From Acidimicrobiia bacterium (lineage in GTDB: Bacteria; Actinomycetota; Acidimicrobiia; Acidimicrobiales; SKKL01): 44,860 bases of DNA. The stretch lies in NCBI GenBank assembly GCA_041676705.1, contig JBAYRL010000012.1:1-44860 (forward strand), given 5' to 3'. The translations under genes were made by a program, and so were the position numbers. The notes below the pieces were generated by a model. That model saw only the letters and a list, made by a program, of their open reading frames with translations, had not been told where the DNA came from and did not search any database. How positions within the stretch are numbered: the first letter of the stretch is position 1; every line of letters starts with the position of its first letter. This document shows, piece after piece, positions 1 to 8,888 of the stretch.

Positions 1-38
1 GGGGCAGCTCGGGAACGAGCTGCCCCGCCTTTATTTTT
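1..38 (+). terminator. Rho-independent terminator of a gene upstream of the window
   Basis: A perfect 10-bp stem (GGGGCAGCTC with GAGCTGCCCC, loop GGGAAC) is followed by a T-rich tail at 28-38 that reads as a terminator on the + strand. The gene it ends lies outside the window. Confidence 0.85.
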
Positions 39-70
39 CCGCTGCTTCTCGGGTTCTTTTCACCTTGAGA

Positions 71-104
71 TTGACAATCAAGCCACCGGCCAACAATTGT
101 TAGC
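71..104 (+). promoter_or_regulatory. Possible promoter of the first substrate-binding protein
   Basis: A consensus -35 box TTGACA is at 71-76. No good -10 box is visible at the usual spacing. A perfect 10-bp palindrome AACAATTGTT lies at 92-101, where an operator could sit. The same TTGACA box occurs upstream of the second binding protein (2070) and the permease pair (4066), which suggests three separate transcription starts. Promoter identity is inferred. Confidence 0.35.
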
Positions 105-202
105 GGTCTGAGACATCCGTCACAGAGGATATGGGTGTCTCAGTAATACCACCAAGAAATGACCACCAAAGATACTTTGAAATAACCGCTCAGGGGGACC
201 AA

Positions 203-1951
203 ATGTATTTGACCAACCGTCGGCGACTCGCCGGGCGGATCGTTGCCATTATTGCGGCCGTAAGCCTCATAGCGGCTTGCGGTAATGATTCCGATGACAA
301 CGCCCAGGAAACGACCACAACCACCGCCGCCGGTGGCGACGACTCGACTACAACCACCGAAGCGGAAGACGACTTAGAAATCACCTATGGCGGCACCTTA
401 ACGGTTGGTCTCGAGGCAGAAACCAATAGCTGGTTACCATCGGTGGCTTCGGTGGCGAACGCCGGACCCCTAATCGCATTTGCGGTTTACGACCCCATCG
501 CAGCCCGCGGCGCAGACGGTGAGATCCACCCTTACTTGGCCGAAAGCATTGAACACAACGATGACTTAACCGAATGGACGATCACCCTACGAGAAGGCAT
601 TAAATTTCACGACGGGACTGATCTCACCAGCGAAGTTATAAAGAAGAACTTTGATAACTACCTAAACGCTGAAGGTGCCCGTTCCGCCGCCGATGCAGCC
701 CTCATTGAAGAAATTCGCATCGACGATCCCCTGACTTACACCTATGTGTTAAAGCAAGGTAATGCCGCCTTTATCGACTTGCTAACGGCCCGAATGGGCT
801 GGCCATTCTCAAACGAAGCGTGTGAAGAATGGGGCGACGCTTGCGGCGATCACCCCGTTGGAACCGGCCCATTCGTGTTTGAGAGCTGGAACCGCGACGC
901 CGAATTGAAGGTAGTTCGCAACGAAAACTATTGGCGCAAAGACGAAGCCGGTAACCAGCTTCCCTACCTAGATGCCATCGTCTTCCGACCAATCCCCGAT
1001 GAAGACACTCGCTTCCAAGCGGTGCGCGCTGGCGACAACATGGTCGGCCAAACGCTACGCCAAACCATCGTCCGCCAGGCCATCTTGGCGGCTGATTCCG
1101 GGGAAATTAATAATCTCGTTAACATCGGCAATAACGGGACCAACGCCATCTTCAACACCTTGGTTCCACCAATGGATGACACGAGAGTACGGTTGGGTTT
1201 GGCACATGCTGTCGAGCAGTCTTCCTTGATAGCCGTGTTGGGTGGCGAAGGCATCACCCCCGACCAAACACAGTTCTTTAGCCCGGATTCACCTTGGTAT
1301 TCATCAGAGGTGGCCGATGCATATCCGAAGTATGATCCTGAAAAGGCGCGGGAACTGCTGGACGAATACGTAAATGATCCCAGTCGTTCCGACGGTAAGG
1401 CACCGGGTAGTCCGATTTCACTGGAGTTCCAGTGCCCACCAGACCCAACGCTAAGTGCGCTCACTCAGGGATACCAGCAATTCTGGTCAGAGGTGGGTGT
1501 TGAAACGCATCTTAACCAGGTCGATCAAGCGCAACTGATTACAAACGTGGTTGGTTCGGCCGACCAAAACCCGCCGTATCTCGGTAATTATATGATCAGC
1601 TGTTATCGACTCGGTTCTCAGGACGATCCGTACACCGCATTCCGTGGCCAATTCGGGGATGTCAGTACTCAGCTGGCGAACTCCACCAACTACACCAGCG
1701 ACAACATTGACGCTCAAATAGAAGTTCTACGGACTTCAACTGATTTCTCAGAGCGCTATGCGGCCGTGGAATCAATGATGATGGAGTTCACCGAGCAGAT
1801 GCCTTTGGTATGGACCGGAGGTACCGCTACGGCGCTGTTCTCAAACCTCAAGGTACATGGCCTGGATGGTTGGTACACGCCCGAAGGTGTAGCTGGAATT
1901 GGCATGACTCAGGGTTACACGAATCTGGTACAAACCTGGATTGAAAAATAG
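203..1951 (+). CDS. ABC transporter substrate-binding lipoprotein, peptide/family 5 (paralogue 1)
   Basis: This is the extracellular solute receptor of a dipeptide/oligopeptide/nickel-type ABC importer (SBP family 5), 582 aa. The ATG at 203 is chosen because a GGGGGA ribosome site lies 5 bases before it and because translation from it begins directly with a lipoprotein signal (RRR, hydrophobic stretch, lipobox LIAAC). An in-frame ATG at 131 would add 24 unlikely residues. After the lipidated Cys comes an Asp/Thr-rich linker typical of surface-tethered actinobacterial receptors. The family signature follows, with YGGTLTVGL and a WTITLREGIKFHDGT motif. It is roughly two-thirds identical by eye to the next gene, so the two are tandem paralogues. 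It has its own terminator. The substrate is unknown; peptides are the default guess. Confidence 0.93.
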   Translation: MYLTNRRRLAGRIVAIIAAVSLIAACGNDSDDNAQETTTTTAAGGDDSTTTTEAEDDLEITYGGTLTVGLEAETNSWLPSVASVANAGPLIAFAVYDPIAARGADGEIHPYLAESIEHNDDLTEWTITLREGIKFHDGTDLTSEVIKKNFDNYLNAEGARSAADAALIEEIRIDDPLTYTYVLKQGNAAFIDLLTARMGWPFSNEACEEWGDACGDHPVGTGPFVFESWNRDAELKVVRNENYWRKDEAGNQLPYLDAIVFRPIPDEDTRFQAVRAGDNMVGQTLRQTIVRQAILAADSGEINNLVNIGNNGTNAIFNTLVPPMDDTRVRLGLAHAVEQSSLIAVLGGEGITPDQTQFFSPDSPWYSSEVADAYPKYDPEKARELLDEYVNDPSRSDGKAPGSPISLEFQCPPDPTLSALTQGYQQFWSEVGVETHLNQVDQAQLITNVVGSADQNPPYLGNYMISCYRLGSQDDPYTAFRGQFGDVSTQLANSTNYTSDNIDAQIEVLRTSTDFSERYAAVESMMMEFTEQMPLVWTGGTATALFSNLKVHGLDGWYTPEGVAGIGMTQGYTNLVQTWIEK

Positions 1952-1984
1952 CCATATCCGCAGGTAGTTAACCTAAATGCTGTT

Positions 1985-2024
1985 GTGGAGGCACTCCAAA
2001 CTTGGGTGCCTCCACTTTATTTTT
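1985..2024 (+). terminator. Rho-independent terminator after the first substrate-binding protein
   Basis: A perfect 10-bp stem, GTGGAGGCAC (1985-1994) with GTGCCTCCAC (2006-2015), is followed by TTTATTTTT. It uncouples the first binding-protein gene from the second. Confidence 0.92.
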
Positions 2025-2069
2025 GTCTAAAACGTCTAAACCGTTACGACAGAAGCACCGCTGCTCAGG

Positions 2070-2161
2070 TTGACAATGTGTCCGATAGCGACAAATGTCA
2101 CTGCCTGGAGTTACGTCACCCGTAACGCCTACCACCAATTGAAACACTCACGTTTCGTGAG
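2070..2161 (+). promoter_or_regulatory. Promoter/leader with four short dyads upstream of the second substrate-binding protein
   Basis: TTGACA at 2070-2075 is a candidate -35 box. Overlapping it is TGACA-ATG-TGTCC (2071-2083), followed by GACA-AA-TGTC (2090-2099), GTTACG-N5-CGTAAC (2110-2126) and CTCACG-TTT-CGTGAG (2147-2161). The last dyad ends 23 bases before the GTG start. A related dyad, TGACA-CAC-TGTCA, overlaps the TTGACA box at 4066 before the permeases. Operator function is inferred. Confidence 0.4.
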
Positions 2162-2184
2162 CAATGGCCCATATGGGAGATCAA

Positions 2185-3921
2185 GTGAAATTGCTTTACC
2201 GTCGTCGCGTAGCGGGGAAGCTCGCTGCCGTACTCGCGGCCATAAGCCTGGTTGCAGCGTGCGGAAGCGACAACAACAATTCAAGCGGCAGCTCTACCAC
2301 CGCGCCCGAATCATCCACCAGCACAGTTGCGGTTGATGAACCCGAAGAGGTTGAGGAAGTAACCATCGGTGGCCGTCTGATTGTGGGCCTCGAAGCTGAG
2401 ACCAACAACTGGAGCCCAGCGCTTGGCTCTCTTAACACCTTCGTGGCTCGTACCTTCTTCGATCCCATCGCTATTCGGGGTGGCGACGGAGAAATCTACC
2501 CGTATCTTGCTGAAGACATTCAGGCCAATGAAGACCTTTCGGAGTGGACGGTTACGCTTCGCGAAGGTGTGAAGTTCCACGATGGAACTGACCTTGACGC
2601 CAACGCCATCAAGGCCAACTTCGACAACTACCTTGCCGCCGATGGTGCCCGCTCTGCCGGTGACGCTTCACAGGTTAAAGAACTTCGTGTCGATGATGAG
2701 CTCACCTACACCTACGTCCTTGAAGAAGGTAACGCTGCGTTCGTAGACCTTCTGACCGGGCGTATGGGCTATCCGTTCTCGAACGAAGCCTGCGAAGAAT
2801 GGGGAGAGTCGTGTGGCGACCACCCAGTTGGCACCGGACCGTTCGTCTTTGAATCATGGAGCCGCGACGCCGAGCTAAAGGTAGTAAAGAACGAGGATTA
2901 CTGGCGTGTCGATGAAAATGGCATCCAACTGCCCTATCTCGACGAAGTAATCTTCCGACCAATTCCCGACGAAGACACCCGTTTCCAAGCTGTACGTTCT
3001 GGTGACATTCAAGTTGGCGTAACCCTTCGTCAAACGGTGGTCCGCCAAGCCATGGCAGCGGAAGAGTCTGGTGAGATCAACAACCTGGTAACCATTGGCA
3101 ACAACGGTGGTGCCGCGATTATGAACACCATGCGTCCACCCGTCGACGATCTGCGAGTGCGTCAAGCACTGGCCTACGCCATCGATCAAGCTTCACTGGT
3201 CGCGGTCTTGGGTGGCGAGGGAATCACCCCCAACCAAACCCAATTCTTCAGTCCCGACTCGCCTTGGTTCTCACAAGCCGTAGCCGATGTATTCCCCGAC
3301 AATGATCCTGACAAGGCACGGGAACTACTCGATGATTACATGAATGACCCCGAGCGCTCTGACGGCAAGGCTGCTGGCGAACCGGTCACCATCGATTTTG
3401 CGTGCCCTCCAGACCCAACCTTGATTCAGCTGTCTCAAGGCTTCCAAGCGTTCTGGGGTGACGTGGGAATTGTGACCAACGTGTCACAAGTCGACCAAGC
3501 TATCCACATCACCAACGCTGTCGGCTCAGCCGATCAGAACCCGCCATTCCTTGGCAACTACATGGTGAACTGCTGGCGTCTAGGCGATGAGGCCGACCCA
3601 TACACCACCTTGCGTGGCCAATATGGCAACCCCGCTACCGAACCTGCCAACGTGACCAACTACTTCACACCCACCCTGCATGAAAACATGGAGAAACTTG
3701 GCACCAGTTCTGACTTTGCCAGCCGGTATGAAGCTGTTGAGGCCATGATGATGGAATTCGCCGAAGAAGTACCACAGCTTTGGCTCGGTGGTACTGCTAA
3801 CGCCATGTTCTCAACCAAGAAGGTTCATAACCTCGACGGTTGGACCATCCCCGGCAACATCCGTGGTGCCGGAATGGTGGCTGCATACACCTTCCTAACG
3901 GAAACTTGGCTCGAGAAATAG
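2185..3921 (+). CDS. ABC transporter substrate-binding lipoprotein, peptide/family 5 (paralogue 2)
   Basis: This is the second receptor of the same family, 578 aa. I choose the GTG at 2185: it has GGGAGA four bases upstream, and its product starts like paralogue 1 (KLLYRRR, hydrophobic segment, lipobox LVAAC). In-frame ATGs at 2164 and 2173 would only add residues without a signal function. A Ser/Thr/Glu-rich linker follows the lipid-anchored Cys, then IGGRLIVGLEAE and WTVTLREGVKFHDGTD. Long blocks match paralogue 1, such as SNEACEEWG and GDHPVGTGPFVFESW. It precedes the permease genes but is separated from them by a terminator. Two receptors with diverged binding residues probably share one permease pair and widen the substrate range; this is inference. 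Confidence 0.93.
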   Translation: MKLLYRRRVAGKLAAVLAAISLVAACGSDNNNSSGSSTTAPESSTSTVAVDEPEEVEEVTIGGRLIVGLEAETNNWSPALGSLNTFVARTFFDPIAIRGGDGEIYPYLAEDIQANEDLSEWTVTLREGVKFHDGTDLDANAIKANFDNYLAADGARSAGDASQVKELRVDDELTYTYVLEEGNAAFVDLLTGRMGYPFSNEACEEWGESCGDHPVGTGPFVFESWSRDAELKVVKNEDYWRVDENGIQLPYLDEVIFRPIPDEDTRFQAVRSGDIQVGVTLRQTVVRQAMAAEESGEINNLVTIGNNGGAAIMNTMRPPVDDLRVRQALAYAIDQASLVAVLGGEGITPNQTQFFSPDSPWFSQAVADVFPDNDPDKARELLDDYMNDPERSDGKAAGEPVTIDFACPPDPTLIQLSQGFQAFWGDVGIVTNVSQVDQAIHITNAVGSADQNPPFLGNYMVNCWRLGDEADPYTTLRGQYGNPATEPANVTNYFTPTLHENMEKLGTSSDFASRYEAVEAMMMEFAEEVPQLWLGGTANAMFSTKKVHNLDGWTIPGNIRGAGMVAAYTFLTETWLEK

Positions 3922-3953
3922 CGCTTAATCTGGCGTGATTTACAAGCAGTAAA

Positions 3954-3996
3954 AATCGGGGTGGCAACCGCTCTAGCGGTACCACCCCGATTCTAT
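3954..3996 (+). terminator. Rho-independent terminator after the second substrate-binding protein
   Basis: An 11-bp perfect outer stem, AATCGGGGTGG (3954-3964) with CCACCCCGATT (3982-3992), encloses an inner ACCGC/GCGGT stem. It is followed by CTATAT, so the T tract is weak, but the stem is very stable. Confidence 0.8.
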
Positions 3997-4065
3997 ATGT
4001 AGTGGTCTATTAGCAGTTTTTGCCGTTCACCACGAAAAAGTGCATTAAAGGTTCGAGCTGGCTTG

Positions 4066-4118
4066 TTGACACACTGTCACGGGCACTACTGTGCCTTTTA
4101 TTGTGGCGCTAGTCACAA
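4066..4118 (+). promoter_or_regulatory. Possible promoter and operator of the permease pair
   Basis: TTGACA (4066-4071) overlaps a perfect dyad TGACA-CAC-TGTCA (4067-4079). TACTGT at 4087-4092 could be a -10 box at 15-bp spacing. A second dyad, TTGTG-N8-CACAA, is at 4101-4118. The rest of the 299-base gap between 3922 and 4220 holds only the terminator and this region. Confidence 0.35.
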
Positions 4119-4220
4119 TGACGTCTTGGTCGCCGCTTTCAAACTTTGGGGGCGACGAAACCATAACTTTGTAAGTATTGCTGGCCTTTGCGCCCAAACC
4201 GTTCCCGGGGGAACACGCTC

Positions 4221-5183
4221 ATGCTGACTCTGATCGGAAGGAAATTACTTGGCTTAGTCCCAGTGATTCTTGCCGTTTCATTCATCGCCTTCATCTTGAT
4301 GGCGCTTCTTCCGGGTAACCCCGCTCTGCTAAAAGCGGGTGCCGATGCAACCCCAGAAGTGATCGCCAAAATTGAAGAGGAACTGGGGCTAAATGACCCT
4401 CTTCCTGTGCGTTACTTCAACTGGATCACCGATGCGGCACAAGGCGACTTAGGTCGTTCTTTCCTATCGAATCAGCCAGTCACCGAAGCCATTACCGAGC
4501 GGCTGCCGGTAACCTTCCAGCTGATGGTCATGTCTTTGACCTTGGGCATGCTGGTCAGTATCCCCTTAGGAACCTTTGTGGCTTACAAACAAGGTTCAAC
4601 CGTTGACCGCATCGTAACGGCGGTCACCTTCGGGTTACTTTCGGTGCCTAACTTTGTTTTGGCCCTGTTCTTTATCATCGTCTTTGCGGTGGAATTAGGT
4701 TGGTTCCCCGCAACCAGTTGGGTGTATTTCACTGAAGACCCAATCGGTAGTTTGCGAGCAGGTTTCCTTCCAGCCATGAGTATGGCCATTGGTAACATCG
4801 CCGTGCTTACCCGCTTGTTGCGCACCGACATGATCTCAACGCTGCAAGAAGACTACGTGATGATGGCCAAGGCCAAGGGCCTGCCAACTAGCACCATCTT
4901 GTTCCGACATGCGCTTCGACCCTCATCATTCTCACTCATGACGGTTATCGGTCTTCAGGTAGCGGCCTTGTTGTCGGGTGCTTTGATCATCGAACAAATC
5001 TTCGCTCTGCCGGGCATCGGCCGTTTGCTCATTCAGTCGATCATGAACCGTGACTTCGTCATGGTGCAGGGCATCGTGTTGTTGATGTCGGTGGTTTACG
5101 TCTTCGTCAACTTCGCTATCGACATCATGTACTCATTCTTAGACCCCCGCATCCGCTACGGATCGTCGCGAGCCAACGCATAA
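4221..5183 (+). CDS. ABC transporter permease, DppB/OppB type
   Basis: One of the two membrane-channel subunits of a peptide/nickel-type ABC importer, 320 aa. The start at 4221 (MLTLIGRKLL) has GGGGGA nine bases upstream; an in-frame ATG at 4188 would prefix eleven charged residues. The DppB N-terminal signature is visible: a first helix LGLVPVILAVSFIAFILMALLPGNP, then EELGLNDP and GDLGRSF. The cytoplasmic EAA loop (DYVMMAKAKGLPTSTILFRHALRPS) that docks on the ATPase lies near residues 213-236. About six transmembrane helices are expected. It pairs with the DppC-type gene 18 bases downstream. No ATPase gene follows, so the nucleotide-binding subunits must come from another locus. Confidence 0.95.
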   Translation: MLTLIGRKLLGLVPVILAVSFIAFILMALLPGNPALLKAGADATPEVIAKIEEELGLNDPLPVRYFNWITDAAQGDLGRSFLSNQPVTEAITERLPVTFQLMVMSLTLGMLVSIPLGTFVAYKQGSTVDRIVTAVTFGLLSVPNFVLALFFIIVFAVELGWFPATSWVYFTEDPIGSLRAGFLPAMSMAIGNIAVLTRLLRTDMISTLQEDYVMMAKAKGLPTSTILFRHALRPSSFSLMTVIGLQVAALLSGALIIEQIFALPGIGRLLIQSIMNRDFVMVQGIVLLMSVVYVFVNFAIDIMYSFLDPRIRYGSSRANA

Positions 5184-5201
5184 GGTCACCCAGAGATCAA
5201 A

Positions 5202-6155
5202 ATGGAAAACACAAACACAAACCCCATTGACGACGACATGCCGCCAGCATCACTTGGTGTGTCCAGCGTGAGCGCCACCATCGCAACTGAAGAAACCCTC
5301 TCCGGTTTCGACGCCGAGGTTGCCTACAAGAAAAAAGGCAAAGCGGGCCCACTTTTCTACATCAGCTTGGTGTGGGTGGGGCTAGTGCTTTTCGCTGCTA
5401 TCTTCGCTGACTTGTTGCCGATTCCCGACCCTAACAAGCAGGATTACTCAGCTTTGAACGTAGGGCCCTTCACCGACGGCTACTTCTTGGGTGCCGATAC
5501 CTTGGGTCGCGACATTTTCTCTCGATTGATACATGGGGCTCGAGTCTCGGTAACCATCTCGGTTGCCGCCGTAGCTGCTGGAACCATTGTTGGCGGGGCC
5601 CTAGGCCTAATTGCTGGTTATCTACGCCGCTGGATTGATGGCTCGATCATGTTCGTGGTGAACGTGCTACTGGCCTTCCCTGGTCTGGTACTGTTGCTAA
5701 CTTTGGTGGCCTTCGTGGGACAGAACCTACTCGCGGTCACCGCAGCGGTGGCGTTCTTGTCGATTCCCACCTACACCCGAGTGGCAAGGGCTACCACTTT
5801 GGCGGTCTCTCAACGTGAGTTTGTGCTGGCAGCTAAAGCCACTGGTGCCAAAAACACCCGAGTCTTGTTGAAGGAAATCGCTCCGAACGTATTGATGCCA
5901 GTACTAGCTTTCGGCCTGATTGCTTTGGGTACCGTCATTATTCTGGAAGGTTCCCTGGCGTTCCTCGGTCTCTCAGTACAGCCACCACAAGCTACCTGGG
6001 GCTCAATGATTAACGAGGGCCGTAGCAAGATCGGTGCTGGTATCTACCACCTCACCATCACGCCCGCCCTGGTGTTGTTCTTCACGGTGTTCTCGCTTAA
6101 CTACGTGGGTGACTCGCTCCGCAACATGTACGACGTGCGAGAAGCCCAGCTGTAG
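5202..6155 (+). CDS. ABC transporter permease, DppC/OppC type
   Basis: The second permease subunit of the importer, 317 aa. The N-terminus has an unusually long cytoplasmic stretch of about 45 mostly polar residues before the first helix (FYISLVWVGLVLFAAIFADLLP). The DppC hallmarks follow: FLGADTLGRDIFSRLIHGARVS, an EAA loop around EFVLAAKATGAKNTRVLLKEIAPN, and SLAFLGLSVQPPQATWGSMI near the C-terminus. It is co-transcribed with the preceding permease and followed by a strong terminator, so the operon ends here without dppD/dppF-like ATPases. Confidence 0.95.
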   Translation: MENTNTNPIDDDMPPASLGVSSVSATIATEETLSGFDAEVAYKKKGKAGPLFYISLVWVGLVLFAAIFADLLPIPDPNKQDYSALNVGPFTDGYFLGADTLGRDIFSRLIHGARVSVTISVAAVAAGTIVGGALGLIAGYLRRWIDGSIMFVVNVLLAFPGLVLLLTLVAFVGQNLLAVTAAVAFLSIPTYTRVARATTLAVSQREFVLAAKATGAKNTRVLLKEIAPNVLMPVLAFGLIALGTVIILEGSLAFLGLSVQPPQATWGSMINEGRSKIGAGIYHLTITPALVLFFTVFSLNYVGDSLRNMYDVREAQL

Positions 6156-6214
6156 CACGCAGCAACTTAATCACCTTGCGATCTGCAAGGCCTTAGCTCC
6201 CTTGGGGGGATATC

Positions 6215-6256
6215 CGGAGGGGTTAGCTGAAATGGCTAGCCCCTCCGCACATTTTT
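6215..6256 (+). terminator. Rho-independent terminator of the permease operon
   Basis: A 13-bp stem with one G-T wobble (6215-6227 with 6235-6247, loop TGAAATG) is followed by ATTTTT. It closes the + strand transport locus and faces the convergent Nudix gene. The remaining gap up to 6350 shows nothing else I can identify. Confidence 0.93.
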
Positions 6257-6350
6257 GGCACCGTTGCGTCTTCGCGCATTCAGATTAAACCCGGTTACAC
6301 CTAAGCTCGATGTATTGATGATCTATTGGTGGGTAACGGTGGGCCAAAAG

Positions 6351-7139
6351 TTAACGGTAGACCCCGCGGCCGGCGTCGGAGACTCCGGTAATCCGGCTGA
6401 GTAGCTCGCGCAACATAGAGGCGGTAGCGCCCCAAATCGTGTCACCCTCGATTTCAAAAAATGAGAGTGGACGGGTGAGGCCGTTGATTGACCACAACTC
6501 TTCGTGAAAGACACCGTCGCTAAGAAGCTCGGCGATTGGAACGGCGCGAATCTCATCCACCTCGGTGGGTTGAGCTTGCAGGTTCGGAAGCTCTGCCACA
6601 ATACCCACGAATGGGAAAATCTTGGCGTTTGAAGAAAACGTTGAAAGCTCATCAAGGCGACCAACCACCTCGACCGCTTCGGGCACCAAACCTACTTCTT
6701 CGTGTGCTTCACGCAACGCGGTGGCCACTAAATCACGGTCGGTGTCGTCGACGCGGCCACCCGGAAAACTGATCTCACCCTTATGGGTCCGAAGGTCCCA
6801 TGATCGGCGGGTGAGGACGATATGTGGACTGTGGTGCTCGGCGAACATGGCGGCCAAGACCGCCGAGGAACGTACCCCGCTGGCTGGATCAGGATGAATG
6901 GAGTGCAACACCGTCGGGTCGGGTTCAGCTAACGCGTTTTTGATGTCGCTAAGGGTTGGATCACGATCGGAAGATGCAAGCTTGGCCCAGGGAGCAGGTT
7001 GTCCGGGCTGCCACGTGGTTGGCCTGGGGATTAGCTGTGGCCCGCCTCGAGCCGTCAGCGGGGTTCGCGGCCGTACCAAATCAGCAGTTGTTTCTAAAGC
7101 GCCTTCAATTGAAATGTGTACACGCTCAGAGGCAGGCAA
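6351..7139 (-). CDS. Nudix hydrolase, CoA pyrophosphatase (NudL) type
   Basis: Probable CoA/acyl-CoA diphosphatase. The diagnostic block of the UPF0035/NudL subgroup is clear: LTRRSWDLRTHKGEISFPGGRVDDTD followed by the Nudix helix ALREAHEEVGL, whose glutamates bind Mg2+. A preceding stretch, QLIPRP..WQPGQPAPWA, is an N-terminal extension. The start is uncertain. The longest frame opens with TTG at 7211 inside the groEL terminator hairpin and is unlikely. I prefer the TTG at 7139, eight bases after GAGGGAGAG, giving about 262 aa. It lies just downstream of groEL on the same strand but beyond the terminator, so it probably has its own promoter. Confidence 0.85.
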   Translation of the reverse strand: MPASERVHISIEGALETTADLVRPRTPLTARGGPQLIPRPTTWQPGQPAPWAKLASSDRDPTLSDIKNALAEPDPTVLHSIHPDPASGVRSSAVLAAMFAEHHSPHIVLTRRSWDLRTHKGEISFPGGRVDDTDRDLVATALREAHEEVGLVPEAVEVVGRLDELSTFSSNAKIFPFVGIVAELPNLQAQPTEVDEIRAVPIAELLSDGVFHEELWSINGLTRPLSFFEIEGDTIWGATASMLRELLSRITGVSDAGRGVYR

Positions 7140-7188
7140 ACCTAAGCACTCTCCCTCATTGATTCCCCAGCCCAGTGTACCGGCTGGC

Positions 7189-7223
7189 AAAAAATAAGGG
7201 GCCAGCTCCAATGAGCTGGCCCC
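7189..7223 (-). terminator. Rho-independent terminator of groESL
   Basis: A perfect 11-bp stem, GGGGCCAGCTC (7198-7208) with GAGCTGGCCCC (7213-7223), has loop CAAT. On the - strand it is followed by TTATTTTTT. It lies 25 bases after the groEL stop. Confidence 0.95.
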
Positions 7224-7248
7224 TCAAATCGTGCTTAGACGATGATGG

Positions 7249-8880
7249 TTACATCATGCCGCCCATGCCGCCCATGTCGGGCATTGGCATAGCGCCGCCC
7301 TCTTCGGGCTTATCGGCGATAAGTGCTTCAGTTGTAAGCAACAAGGCCGCGATGGAAGCCGCATTTTGCAGCGCAGCGCGGGTCACCTTGGCCGGGTCGA
7401 TAACACCGTCTTTCAAAAGGTCGGTGAATTCGCCGGTGCTGGCGTTGAAACCAACCGGGCCAGATTCTTTTTGAATCCGCTCGACGATTACGGCCCCTTC
7501 GAGGCCAGCATTGTCGGCAATGTTACGAGCCGGAGCTTCGAGCGCACGCCAAACCGCACGAGCACCAGTAGCTTCGTCGCCTTCAAGGGTGGCGGCAATC
7601 GACTCTACGGCCTCACGTGAGCGCAACAGAGCAGTACCACCACCAGAAACGATGCCTTCTTCGATAGCAGCACGAGTGGCTGAGAGGGCATCTTCAATAC
7701 GATGCTTCTTCTCTTTTAGCTCGACCTCGGTAGCAGCACCGACCTTAACTACAGCCACACCACCAGAGAGCTTGGCGAGACGCTCTTGCAGCTTCTCACG
7801 ATCCCAGTCTGAATCAGTGTCGTCGATCTCACGCTTGATTTGGGCAACGCGACCGTTAACTTCATCAGCGGTCCCGGCACCTTCCACAATGGTGGTTTCA
7901 TCCTTGGTGATTACCACCTTGCGAGCCCGACCCAAAAGGTCGAGAGTGGTGCTGTCGAGCTTCAGGCCAACTTCTTCTGAAATTACCTGGCCGCCGGTAA
8001 GAACCGCCATGTCTTGAAGCATGGCCTTGCGACGCTCACCGAAACCTGGGGCCTTAACAGCCACGGAAGCAAAGGTGCCACGAATCTTGTTTACTACCAA
8101 GGTTGCGAGGGCTTCACCTTCAACGTCTTCAGCAATAATGAGTAGTGGGTTGCCAGCTTGCATGACCTTCTCTAGCACCGGCACTAGCTCTTGAACCGAA
8201 CCGATCTTGCCGCTTGATAGCAAGATGTAGGGGTTCTCAAGCACTGCCTCTTGCCGCTCAGGGTCGGTGACGAAATAGGGCGAGAGATAGCCCTTGTCGA
8301 ACTGCATACCCTCAACAAAATCAAGATCCATGCCGAAGGTTTGCGACTCTTCAACGGTTACCACACCGTCTTTGCCAACCTTGTCGATGGCTTGGGCCAA
8401 AACTTCACCGATTTCGGTGTCGTTGTTGGCTGAGATGGCCGCAACTTGGGCCACCTCGGAGGAATCATCAATTTCTTTGGCCTGGCTAGCAATAGCTTCA
8501 ACAGCCGCCTTAACAGCTGCTTCGATGCCTCGCTTCAAGCCCATGGGGTTCGCGCCAGCGGCTACGTTACGCAGACCTTCACGGATAAGGGCCTGAGCCA
8601 ATACCGTGGCAGTGGTGGTTCCGTCACCAGCAATGTCGTTAGTCTTGGTCGCAACTTCTTTAACCAGCTGGGCGCCCATGTTCTCGAATGGATCTTCGAG
8701 TTCAATTTCACGGGCTACCGAGACACCGTCTTTGGTGATGGTCGGGGCACCGAATTTCTTGTCGAGAACTACGTTACGGCCTTTAGGGCCAAGGGTAACC
8801 TTCACCGCATCGGCGAGCTGGTTAACACCACTTTCAAGAGCGCGGCGGCCCTCTTCGTCAAACTTAAGAATCTTAGCCAT
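7249..8880 (-). CDS. groEL: 60-kDa chaperonin GroEL
   Basis: ATP-dependent cytosolic chaperonin that folds proteins in the GroES-capped cavity, 543 aa, the normal family length. Visible signatures include VTLGPKGRNVVLDKKFG (residues 28-44), the ATP-binding motif GDGTTTATVLAQ (86-97) and the second family motif AAIEEGIVSGGGTALL. The C-terminus ends in a Met/Gly-rich tail (MPMPDMGGMGGMM). The ATG at 8880 has GTAAGGAGCAAA upstream. It follows groES by 8 bases, so the two are co-expressed and under the CIRCE-like dyads upstream of groES. Actinobacteria often have a second groEL elsewhere; a Met/Gly tail rather than a His-rich one suggests this is the general folding copy. Confidence 0.98.
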   Translation of the reverse strand: MAKILKFDEEGRRALESGVNQLADAVKVTLGPKGRNVVLDKKFGAPTITKDGVSVAREIELEDPFENMGAQLVKEVATKTNDIAGDGTTTATVLAQALIREGLRNVAAGANPMGLKRGIEAAVKAAVEAIASQAKEIDDSSEVAQVAAISANNDTEIGEVLAQAIDKVGKDGVVTVEESQTFGMDLDFVEGMQFDKGYLSPYFVTDPERQEAVLENPYILLSSGKIGSVQELVPVLEKVMQAGNPLLIIAEDVEGEALATLVVNKIRGTFASVAVKAPGFGERRKAMLQDMAVLTGGQVISEEVGLKLDSTTLDLLGRARKVVITKDETTIVEGAGTADEVNGRVAQIKREIDDTDSDWDREKLQERLAKLSGGVAVVKVGAATEVELKEKKHRIEDALSATRAAIEEGIVSGGGTALLRSREAVESIAATLEGDEATGARAVWRALEAPARNIADNAGLEGAVIVERIQKESGPVGFNASTGEFTDLLKDGVIDPAKVTRAALQNAASIAALLLTTEALIADKPEEGGAMPMPDMGGMGGMM

Positions 8881-8888
8881 TTTGCTCC

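Noticed and set aside
110..141. GAGACA/TGTCTC pair before the first receptor as an operator
   Set aside because: Short arms with a 20-base loop; it could easily occur by chance.
131..202. Upstream ATG extending the first substrate-binding protein by 24 residues
   Set aside because: The lipoprotein signal and ribosome site both point to the ATG at 203.
7140..7211. TTG at 7211 as the start of the Nudix gene
   Set aside because: It lies within the groEL terminator hairpin, so the transcript would have to begin inside or read through it.
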